A DNA stretch of 44,078 nt from Nemertoderma westbladi. Taxonomy: Eukaryota; Xenacoelomorpha; Nemertodermatida; Nemertodermatidae. A program made the position numbers and the translations under genes. Shown here piece by piece: positions 34,049-43,118 of the stretch. The notes under the pieces are model-generated. The model was not told where the DNA came from and made no database searches. It was given only the letters and a program-made list of their open reading frames with translations. The DNA lies in NCBI GenBank assembly GCA_032718475.1, contig JAUCBJ010001599.1, forward strand, positions 1 through 44,078, given 5' to 3'. The stretch's first letter is position 1. Each line of letters opens with the position of its first letter.

Positions 34049-34229
34049 GGTTTACGTGGGGCAACATTTTGAGCAACTTGGTGAGCAACTCATGTTACCA
34101 ATGAAATTGCTCCTTATAAACACGAAGCTGATGTAAAAAAAATTGCAATGTTTAAACTTCGAACAAGTTAAGTTTCTCAAAATAAAGTTGCTGGTTGCTT
34201 GCCAAGTTTGTCAAAAACGTGTAACCCGG
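34049..34229. mobile_element. Small MITE-like element
   Basis: The left part CGGTTTACGTGGGGCAACAT plus TTTGAGCAACTTGG and the right part CCAAGTTTGTCAAAAACGTG plus TAACCCGG are imperfect inverted repeats of about 35 bp. The target duplication is not clear. Confidence 0.55.
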
Positions 34230-34879
34230 ACATCATCTAGCCAAATGATAAAGGAATCGCTTTACAATACAGGATGCATACTAGACATAAACACCTGACC
34301 ACCTGACAAGGAAATGATAAGATAGCTATAACAAACAAGAGATTTATACGAAAGAGCTACAATGTGAAAGCGGATCACCACTAGTCCTTGAAGTATAGCA
34401 GGCCAGGGAAATATAGATAGAAATGGGACAATTATTAACCAATGACAAACAGCATGTAGTAGGCCCAGTAGCCATTTAGAAACAGAGGGAAGAAGGTTAC
34501 TTCGGTTTACACCAAAGAAATTCCATTGGCCAGTAATCATTTAATGGAATTCCGAAGTTGGGAGCTTTCTAATACTTCACATCATACCTGAGCTGTGCTG
34601 CAGTGTGCCTGAGTAGCACTAGCACACGCTATTTTTTTTTATTGAATGCAGTTTTAATTTTAATTAATTTATTAAAATACAATAATTGCACATAATCAAG
34701 GACTTCTAGAATACAGTATATTGGGCGTTGCACTTAGCTCCCACTGTAGTTTTTGAAGGCTGATTTTTTCTTTGGTATTTTAATACTACTTTAATCTGAT
34801 TTTAATTCTGATGTTTTTCTTAATTTTTTTTTTCTTGCATAATATGCCATGTTGATTTTCAAATTTAAGTAATTAGTTA

Positions 34880-35500
34880 TTATTCCAAAATTGTAACATT
34901 ACTCAACGCCGTTAGTATTAACAGCGAGTTGTTATTTAGCACTTTACAACCTTAGAGGACATTACAGCATTGTATTGGCCTGTACAATTAGTATTATATA
35001 TAGTGGGTGTTGTAATGTCCCATGTTTATGTAGTAACCAATGACGGCGAGCTGTAAAGTTACGGCGTCAATGGTTACCACGTAAACAATAGTGGAAATTT
35101 GCCTGACAGCCAGATAGGCCTACTGCATTACCTAACGGTAGGCGGGGTATAGCTATTAATAACCAGTAGGGCCTAGCTATATTATTATAACATGGCTCCA
35201 AACGCCACCATAAATACAAGCTAACTTATTTATAACATAATTTATGTCATTTTTAAATTTATTTATACAGCAACTAATTTAATTTGTGCAGTTTCTATCA
35301 CTTATAATATATATACAATCATTTCGTAATGTTACAATTTTGGAATAAAACAACATACTTGTTGCAAAGAGTCTTTACAGTGTTCTGATCCTCGTGGCTT
35401 TAATTTCGCTCACTCACTAACGTTCGTTGGTGTAACAAAGCCACTCGGATCATCACACTATAAAGTGCTACTTAACACACAAGTATGTAAATAGTTATTA
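34880..35500. mobile_element. Two-part MITE unit, copy 1
   Basis: Part one (34880-35348) has perfect 23-bp terminal inverted repeats (TTATTCCAAAATTGTAACAT plus TAC). Part two (35353-35490) has arms starting ACATACTTGT, with inner CCTCGTGGCTTTAAT and AAGCCACTCGGATCATC. The whole unit recurs inverted at 39788-40393. No coding capacity. Confidence 0.9.
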
Positions 35501-35639
35501 TGTAATTTAAAAAAATTAGCTACCATCAAATAGACTTACTTCTGCCACAATTGAAAAATCACGAATTACTTAATATTTGGAGACCCACATAGCAAGCATA
35601 TGCATGAAGAAAAAATTGAGATAGAGCATCAGAAAATAC

Positions 35640-36540
35640 TTTTATTCTTAAATCGTTACTTTTTTGCTCAAATATACCTCAAAATCTAGAGAAAATGGAG
35701 TATTTTTAAAATAAAACAAAATATTTTTGGTGGAATTTCTTAAGGGGAGTAGTACAGGCATTTTTTCCATACAAACTACTATTAAGCCTCGGTACACTTT
35801 AAGAACACATCAGATTACTTTATAGGCCAACTGTTCCTGAATTCCAACCGGAATTTAACTGGCTTTCAGGTAATCCAATTGGTTTTTTGAATTTCTCAAG
35901 ACATTCAAATTTTCTATAACTCAAATGGCAGTTTTCACTTTTAATGAAATCTTATTTGTCTGTATGTCTGTCTGTCGGTCTTTCTGACTATCCGACAATC
36001 TGTCCGTCATATATAAGAAAAGGGCATACAATCTAGTTAAAAGTTTAGCTAGATGGGTTTTCCTGGTCGCAGAATTAATTTCGAGTGTCAGTTTTAACAT
36101 TTGATGACTTCCAAATTGTCTGTTTGGCAGTCAATCTGCCGGTTATATTTTGACGCACAGACTGACATGACAGGCATACAGACAGAAACGACGAGCCCAA
36201 ATTTGAATATTGAGATCAGAAATGAAGTAACCGACCACGAAAACCCATATATGTAATTTTTTTAGACAGATAGTTTGCTTTTTATTGACGGACAGACATA
36301 CTAACGGACAAACCGACAGTCAATCAGACAGACAGCCATATCTCGTAAAGTAAGACAGATCTTACTAATTTTGGAATCTTGATAAAAATTTGCTCTAGTT
36401 GAAATAGAAAAAAAATTTGATTTGCACGAAAAAATTTGCACGAAATTATAGCAAAATAAAAGCTCATACTGAAAAGTTATTGCAACTATAGTGTCTGTAA
36501 GGCGTGCTCCAAAACGGAACTCAATATCCAATATAGTTTG
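35640..36540. repeat. Family C repeat split by other repeats, with CTGTCTGT tract
   Basis: Family C motifs lie at 35640-35755 and 36465-36537. Between them are a CTGTCTGT-rich tract (about 35960-36010) and a family B motif (36211-36245). The segment 35975-36028 (TTTCTGACTATCCGACAATC plus TGTCCGTCATATATAAG) recurs inverted at 43629-43680. Confidence 0.7.
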
Positions 36541-36891
36541 TGTAGTTAAGCGGCTCTCTAGTTACGTAATAAATATTCGAGAACACTAACTTATTTAACT
36601 TTGAGTAAGGCAGTAACAGGAGTTGAAAATTACAATAATTGGATTTGGAATCGCTGTAACTATGGAAGCAATATAGTAAAATACAGAAATACTGCAGTTC
36701 AAATTATCTTGTAACACTTGAGTGAAATATTTAATTCCGCCACTCGCCGCTAGAGGGACACAAAAAAATTTACAATTTCAATTTTTGTTGCTCTTAGGCC
36801 TTCCCCACGTTTGCTGAACACAACATAACAGTGATATTGACCTACAACACGAAGTTTGAGCTGTTTAAAAAAAAACTCTCCTGAGGGGGTA

Positions 36892-36909
36892 CCCCCCCCC
36901 CCCCCCCCC
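36892..36909. repeat. Poly-C run of about 18 bases
   Basis: Uninterrupted C tract directly after GAGGGGGTA, in intron 1. Confidence 0.88.
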
Positions 36910-37044
36910 GCGCCCTTAAAGAATGACATGAATGAGCAACAAAAAAGTACAAATTTATGAATAAAATTACGTACCGGGTATTACATAGGTAATCATTGTA
37001 GCAGGTACCGTCAACCGTAGATGATAATAGGCAGATAAGCATAC

Positions 37045-37090
37045 CTGATTTATAAACTGGGACCGGATGTTCGGAGGAAATTGCTGCCAT
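37045..37090 (-). CDS. RAPGEF1: RAPGEF1 exon 1: start codon and first 15 residues
   Basis: ATG at 37090-37088 is directly preceded by an in-frame TAG, so the frame must start here. It reads MAAISSEHPVPVYKS and meets a donor (AAATCAG followed by GTATGC) that leaves one base. This is exactly the phase needed by exon 2, where G plus AA gives Glu. The peptide itself shows no recognisable similarity, so the assignment rests on the stop-ATG context, the donor, the phase and its position upstream of exon 2. An upstream alternative first exon is possible. Confidence 0.72.
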
Positions 37091-38720
37091 CTAGCTAACC
37101 GTCAGTATCTGTCAGTCTGTATTGAATATCAATCACTGGCGCGCTGACGCCAGAATGCCAGGCCAAGCTGCAACAAGGCCAGCTTGCAACTCTCTTCCAG
37201 TCTTCTATCGAGAGTCTATCAAGCTAGACAGCTAGACTACCTCCATCCATTCCACATTGCTCCAGACTGCCAGACCTGTCTGCCTGTACTCTGCAGTAGG
37301 CTACACTTCTGACTGTCTGGTATGCCTACACCTACGGTACCATACTGCCATACAGTCCCCTTGCCACTTCAGCACTTACAGCCTTACGCTTACAGCCCTT
37401 TTCAGCAGTTCAGGTTTTCTACAATTTGCTGACCCTGACCTGACCTGGACTCCTGAAGTATTCCCTTCCGGCTTCTGCCTGTCTGCCACTACCTGACTGT
37501 GACTCCCTTGATGCCTTGGCCTTTTGGCAGCTTTGTTGGTGCTAAGCCAAGCTACTGAGCTAGGTGCTAACCAGAAACCAGCTAACGTTTTTGCTGCTTT
37601 GTTCAGTTGATAGTTTTGTAGCGGAACCGAGTCGGAGCGGTAGATTTGAGATCCAGCTATAGGCTAGGGCCTATCACAACTGCATCAATCATGACTACAT
37701 TGTGATATGCAATCTGACTACTGTTCGCGCCTACCGTACCTGCCTACACATACCTGCCCTGCATACAACTGCAAACTGTACAGATGTACCTCAGTAGCTT
37801 ACCACTGTTTGACTTGCGGTCTTGCGCTGTGACTGTGTGCAGGTGAGTTGCGACGTGCTGGCTGGCGTGCAGTTTGCATTGCGGACACAACTGTCAACTG
37901 TTATACTGTTGACTGGTTGAATGTTGTAAATGTTATACTGTCAACTGGCATGATCTGACTGCCAGAATGCTGACATGACTGCATGACAGCATGACACTAT
38001 ACAGATATAACACAGATCATGCCTGCATGCACCATGCTGCCATGCAGATACAGACTGACATAGCTGCAGAGAGTGCTGGAGTGCTGAGTACCGGTGGTAT
38101 CTGGGTATTGGAGTACTGGCTGACTGGAGTAAGGCTAGTACTGTAGTATGTAGTACAGTAAGGCTGTAACAGTGTAAGGTCAGAAGGTAAAAAGTCTGTC
38201 GCAGTCGTTGAGTCGTTCCGTTGGGTAGCGCGTAGCGGTAGTCCGGTAGGCCTAGTGTTGATTGATAGCCTACCCTGCTACCCCTAAATGCTAATGCATA
38301 ATACACTCAACAGCTCAATGCAGTACTGCTGTACCTGTGTACCGTACTGCTGTAGTTTAGTGACATTTTCTTTGACTGGTTGGCCTACTGTGTACTGCTG
38401 TACTGCCGTACCCAGTTATCAGACAGTGAAGTCCGCCAGACTGTCAATGTTATCATTATCTGTGGTCAACGACCTCTCGAACAAATTACTTATTCAATAA
38501 AAATTAGGCATATTCTGGAAGTAACTACTTTCCTTCTAAATACTTCCCCACCAAGACGTAGTACATCAGTATACCGTTCACCGTTAAGCGTAACTAATAG
38601 CCCGACCGAAACGTGAAAACCTGGTATACTGTATAGTGTATATAGTGTATACTGTAGTATATACAGTAGTGCAGTACGCAGTACGCAAAAAGCCAAGTGG
38701 GGTGATGTTTCAGCCTTCTT
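37091..38720 (-). other. Upstream region of RAPGEF1; TACTG/CAGTA-rich, likely holds 5' UTR or promoter
   Basis: Less AT-rich than the introns, with dense CTG, TACTG and GTACAG words on both strands (for example GTATACTGTAGTATATACAG near 38650). Open frames here (37257-37496 plus, 37941-38306 minus) are compositionally driven and have no known domain. Position suggests 5' UTR or promoter, but I see no clear TATA or initiator. Similar composition recurs at 41780-42070. Confidence 0.4.
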
Positions 38721-39787
38721 GTAGGGTTAATGTTAAATTAATATTGAAAAATTAGGGCCTAGAAGTAAGTTTTACTGTAAACTGTGTTCCTAAATTTAGT
38801 TTATTGATTTGGTTAGAAAAGCCTACTTTAAAAGGTACATTATACTGTATGGTGAATATCGAAATTAAGTATTCGCGAAATTAAGTTAATATGTTAAAAT
38901 AGGCTGAAACGACACCCCAATTGGTAATATGCGTACAGTACTACCAACGTCAATCAGTCATAATATGATTTCTCTACATTACAATTGTGGGGGGACCGAA
39001 CTAAAAATCATTCGTCAGAGAAGAGAGTGTGTAATCCCTGGAAAGCCGAATAAAACGTTAATGTTTTACTTTATTTTTTTTTCATAATGATTCAATGCTA
39101 CTATAGATAGAGTGGGCACTAATTACAACTTTCTTTCTAAGGAAAGTTGTATTGTGTCACCTAGCATTCCAAATTTGAAAAACTTTTAACTACCTTGGAA
39201 CATGTTTGCTCAACCTCACAACTACGTACCAACCTGAATCCAACTACAGTAACTACAAACTATTACTAAAACACGTTCGTGTGGCCTTCGCGCAGCACGA
39301 GGCTCAGATATGAGATATAGATTAATATTGAGCGATTCTACTGTATCACAAACTCGGTATCTAAGAAATTTAACCAAACACCAATAAATCAAAGAGAGAT
39401 AAAAGCCCCCCCCCCCCCCCCCCTCTTAACCTCCCTAGCGACCCAATTTGTAAGAAATATAAAACTTACCTTATGCTGATAGTGTTGATACTGAGATATT
39501 AATTTATCATGTCAACACCTCAACGAAATTATTTACCTAATTATTCTAAAGAATCATGATTAAGTACTCGGCCAATCATTTTGTAAGCTAAACACAATAA
39601 CCAAGCTGGCTTATTAGTCTGGCTCATTACAATGTTGCCTTTGAGTAGTGATGAGGTGGTTGGACTGGAGGCTAGCTGGGAAGACTAGCCTTCACAGCTA
39701 GGCTAGCAAGCATACCAAGTAATGAGGGAGCTATGGAAGTATAGCTGGGGACAGGGCATTTTAATAAGTTAATTACGTTTAGATCAA
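38721..39787. other. No recognisable gene
   Basis: AT-rich. Contains a partial family A motif at 39269-39300 (ACACGTTCGTGTGGCCTTCG) and an 18-C run at 39406-39423. Nothing else is supported. Confidence 0.6.
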
Positions 39788-40393
39788 TTAATAACTATTT
39801 ACATACTTGTGCGTAAAGTAGCACTTTACAGTGTGATGATCCGAGTGGCTTTGTTACACTAACGAACGTTAGTGAGTGAGTGAGTGAAAATAAGGCCACG
39901 AGGATCAGAACACTCTAAAAGTACTTTGCAACAAGTATGTATGTAGTTTTATTCCAAATTTTTAACATTACGAAATGATTGTACATATATTATAAGTGAT
40001 AGAAACTGTACAAATTATATTAGTTGTTGTATAATTAAATGGAAAAATGACATAAATTATGTTATAAATAAGTTAGCTTATATTTATGGTGGCGTTTGGA
40101 GCCATGTTAACAACATAGCTACTGGTTATTAATAGCTATACCCCGCCTACCGGTAGGTAATTCAGTAGGCCTATCTGGCTGTCAGGCAAATTTCCACCTA
40201 TTGTTTACGTGGTAATCAATGACGGCGTTAAGTAATGTCCACTAAGGGGACATTACTTAACTACTAACACCAAATACAATACTAAATGTACAGGCCAATA
40301 CAATGCTGTATTGTCTTCTAAAGTTGTAAAGTGCTAAATAACAACTCGCTGTTAATACTAACGGCGTTGAGTAATGTTACAATTTTGGAATAA
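39788..40393. mobile_element. Two-part MITE unit, inverted copy 2
   Basis: Reverse complement of 34880-35500 over its length, with the same two parts in the same order: part two at 39801-39946 and part one at 39949-40393, with matching 23-bp termini. A private hairpin, TTAAGTAATGTCC with GGACATTACTTAA (about 40228-40260), is specific to this copy. The two copies are about 4.3 kb apart. Confidence 0.9.
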
Positions 40394-40519
40394 AAACACA
40401 TTTCTTAAAGCAAATCTCTTGAACTAATTAAAAACTATAATGGAATGGGGTATGGGGAATATAGCTGTATAATTGTTACACCGATTGAGTTAGTGGTACC
40501 TGTATGACAAGCTCGCTTA

Positions 40520-40772
40520 CTTTCGTGGCTCGCCCCACATTCTCACCGTAAGTTCAACAGTCTTGATGTGGGGCGAGCCACGAAGTGAGTGAGCCTTAGC
40601 GTAGTGGTACCATTAATCAACCTGTGGGGCGAGCCACGAAGTGAGTGAGCCTTAGCGTAGTGGTACCATTAATCAACCTGTCGTTCTGTCGTTCTGTGGG
40701 GCGAGCCACGAAGTGAGTGAGCCTTAGCGTAGTGGTACCATTAATCAACCTGTCGTTCTGTCGTTCTGTCGC
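40520..40772. repeat. Tandem repeat, three units, with an inverted fourth
   Basis: TGTGGGGCGAGCCACGAAGT plus GAGTGAGCCTTAGCGTAGTG plus GTACCATTAATCAACCTG occurs three times (starting about 40567, 40623 and 40695). TCGTTCTG is duplicated after the second and third units. An inverted partial copy (CTCGCTTACTTTCGTGGCTC) precedes them at 40512-40541, so the first unit can pair into a hairpin. A dispersed copy lies at 7708-7757. Confidence 0.9.
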
Positions 40773-41049
40773 GTTTTTTTTCAGTATTTTATTTTAAACG
40801 TTAATAACTCGGCCAATCCTTGATGAAATCTATCCAAACTTGGTACACATGTTGTTTGGCAAAAGTTTGAAAATTTTCCAAGTAGAATTTGCGTGGGGCC
40901 TTCGTGCAGCATCAGTGTAACTGTTATTGCAGTTATAATAAATTTATTTATCCCAAATTTAAAATGCGTTAAATTATTATTACTGTAGGATAAATCAGCT
41001 GGTTTTCTGACAAATTTTGCAATTCTGCATGCACCATGTGTACCGGTAC

Positions 41050-41777
41050 TGTTATTATTATTATTAGTCAACACTCCTTTATTACATCATATTATAACTA
41101 TTTGTTGCACGTGAAGTAAGATAAAACATAATTAGTGGAGGGAGAAAAACCACCCAGGCGTATCAGCGCTTACGGGGGTTAATAAAAAACAAAATTTAAA
41201 ATCACTAAACATTAAAATTTACATCAGCTTAAAAAAAAAAATTAAAAAGAAATACGAATAAAATGAACTGTACATACCGTAGAACCCAGAAACGTTTATT
41301 ACGAGCGACCGATTAGTGGTCGATTAAATTTGCAAATTGGTAGGAAATCGTGGTTCTTGAGCTTGGTCGCAAAACTGACAAGTGTTCTGGAATCTACTAT
41401 ATCTTCTGGCAAATCATTCCAGACTGGCACAACACGGCTGGTAAATGAGTTTTTAGATATAATTAATCTACATCTAGGTACATTTAACTTGTGAGAGTGG
41501 CCACGCAGACCCGGACGGTTAGTATAGCTAAATAGCGCACCAAAATCTAAATCAACTAAATTTCTCTCTATACTGAAAAGTAACTTTAGATCAAAAATAT
41601 ATCGTCGGACTTCCAGCGGTTGTAAATTAAGGTGTTGTATTCTATGTATGTACGGTTTGTAACTAATATTGCAACGGCTATACAATCTACGTGTAAAATA
41701 TCGCTGGACACTCTCCACAAGATCAATACTGCCTAATGAAAAAGGCGACCATACTGGTGTACAGTATTCAAACTGTC
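41050..41777 (-). mobile_element. 5'-truncated CR1/L2-like LINE with 3' UTR
   Basis: The coding part (41777-41299, minus) starts abruptly inside the reverse-transcriptase C-terminal region: FEYCTPVWSPFSLGSIDLVE, then SVQRYFTRRLYSR, YIHRIQHLNLQPLEVRRYIF, a TNRPGLRGHSHKL motif, and VPVWNDLPEDIVDSRTLVSF to a stop. This matches the family pattern of WSP plus LExVQRxFTRR, LxLxxLExRR and WNxLPxxVV. The frame is intact over about 160 codons. A 3' UTR of about 250 bp follows, ending in a short (TAA)n tail near 41050-41068. Truncation at the 5' end is typical of incomplete LINE insertion. Confidence 0.93.
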
Positions 41778-42069
41778 AGGCTGTACTCAATCCCTGAATC
41801 GAGAATCCTGCTAGGGTGCATTTATAGTCAGATGCCGTCCGATCCGATCCGATCCGATGCATTTCGGCAATTATTGTAGCTACAACTGTCAGACTGCAGA
41901 CTGTACAAGCCTAGCTGCTTAGGCTAGGCCTACTTCTGTTTTGCCTAACACTGAACGCAGTCTGGGTATGACTATTGCTGTATTGGCCTATTGCATTAGG
42001 CTATTGTATATCAGTATATGGCATGGCAGTACTGCAGTATGCAGGTATGGCAGTACTGCAGTACACAGT
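41778..42069. repeat. TACTG/CAGTA-rich region with a (CCGAT)n microsatellite
   Basis: About four CCGAT units lie at 41838-41858. The rest is dense in AGTACTGCAGTA, CTGTACAA and TAGGCTAGGCC words, like 37100-38700. No coding sequence is recognised. Confidence 0.6.
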
Positions 42070-42944
42070 ATGGGATCATTCGTAGCTCTGTAGCTGACTG
42101 TGGTGTTCAGAAGGAAATCGGACGCGCGTTGGACTGTTGGATGTCCTGGAATGGAGTCTACCGACCAACTTGCAGGGTGAGGCTGTCCCTCTGCAGCTCT
42201 GATCCTGGGCGGTGGAGACTGTGCTGATGGCGGCGGAAGCGGGAAGACCGGGGCATTCTGTATCCCGATACTACAGCTGGTCCATGAAACTCTACGGTAC
42301 AAACTCCGAGATGGAAAACTCGATGGGAAATCGGGAGGAAGAACTAGGCCTACGAAATTTCAGTTGAACTCATTCGATAGAGCGATAGAGGTGACCAGTT
42401 GGCCATCTCCCCGGACGGTTGCTGTGTCATGCGCGTGGCCAGAGGAGTTGGCACGGTACCCGGACGACTAAAGGAATAGTCGGATCCGGTCGTTTCGTTA
42501 CTATTCAGCTATTACGAGGCGACGGTAAAGGACGAGGTGCGAGGGCCCATGCCGGGTTGGTTGGAGCACCGGAAGCGCGACACTCGATAGATCGGGACTG
42601 ATAAAAATAGTTTTGGCTTCGGAGGAAACGGTAAGAAGTGTTTCGGGCGGCATTTTGACGACTATGGACAACCATATGGACTAGGCGACGTGATCGGTTA
42701 TCGGATCGATCTGGATGTGGGCGCAATTGGGTACCGGTACAGTAAAAACGGAAGTGATCTCGGGAAAGCTTTCGACAGTTCGAGATTCCCGCTAATTTAC
42801 GCAAACTCCCGTTATTCCTGTATTCCCGCAGTCTGTGGTCTGTCGGTATCTTTAAAGAATGCTGAAATTATGTTTATTTTCGCCGAATTTATCCGTTTAT
42901 CTGCGCATCTTCTTTCCGGGTACACCATTGTATCCCGGGCGCCG
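42070..42944 (+). pseudogene. DDX1: DDX1 processed (intronless) pseudogene, N-terminal third
   Basis: DDX1 is a DEAD-box RNA helicase with a SPRY domain inserted after motif I. In successive frames I read MGSF (42070), GVQKEIGRALD, EWSLPTNLQGEAVPL, LILGGGD, VLMAAE, SGKTGAF, CIPILQLVHETL, FQLNSFDRA, LAISPDGCC and YYEATVKD. These are followed by a long SPRY stretch, NSFGFGGNGKKCFGRHFDDY, then GDVIGYRIDLD, YSKNGSDLGKAFD, SLKNAEIMFIF and SRAP. The order and spacing follow DDX1 residues 1 to about 275. At least four frameshifts (small insertions near 42135, 42195 and 42220; a shift near 42405) and TAG stops near 42476 and 42587 disrupt it. No introns separate segments that cross several domain boundaries. 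The 3' two thirds are missing; a minisatellite follows directly. Confidence 0.85.
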
Positions 42945-43118
42945 TTTTGTACCTACAATGTACCAAGTTGTGTAACTTTTGTACCCATTGTACCAAGTTG
43001 TGTACCTTTTGTACTTATTATGTACCAAGTTGTGTACCTTTTACACCTACTATGTACCAAGTTGCGTACATTTTGTACCTATTATGTAACAGTTGTGTAT
43101 GGTCTTGTACCTATTTAT
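42943..43118. repeat. Minisatellite, about 32-bp unit, 5 copies
   Basis: TGTACCAAGTTGTGTACCTT plus TTGTACCTATTA repeats with substitutions from about 42957 to 43118. It abuts the end of DDX1 similarity and keeps the plus-strand frame open (Cys-Thr-Lys-Leu-Cys and similar). That is repeat coding only. Confidence 0.88.

Larger units (their letters stand above)
31670..37044 (-). other. RAPGEF1: Intron 1 of RAPGEF1 (about 5.4 kb)
   Basis: Contains a 26-bp minisatellite, a possible LINE tail, a hAT-like element with a nested insert, a small MITE, one unit of the paired MITE and a split family C repeat. The gaps over 300 bp (31680-32195, 32690-33250, 34230-34690, 36540-36840) show no exon. The minus-strand open frame at 34262-34540 has no motif that I recognise. 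Confidence 0.75.

Noticed and set aside
37257-38500. Cys/Ser/Leu-rich open frames upstream of RAPGEF1
   Set aside because: They are driven by TACTG/CTGTAC-rich composition. Frames are open on both strands and no domain is visible.
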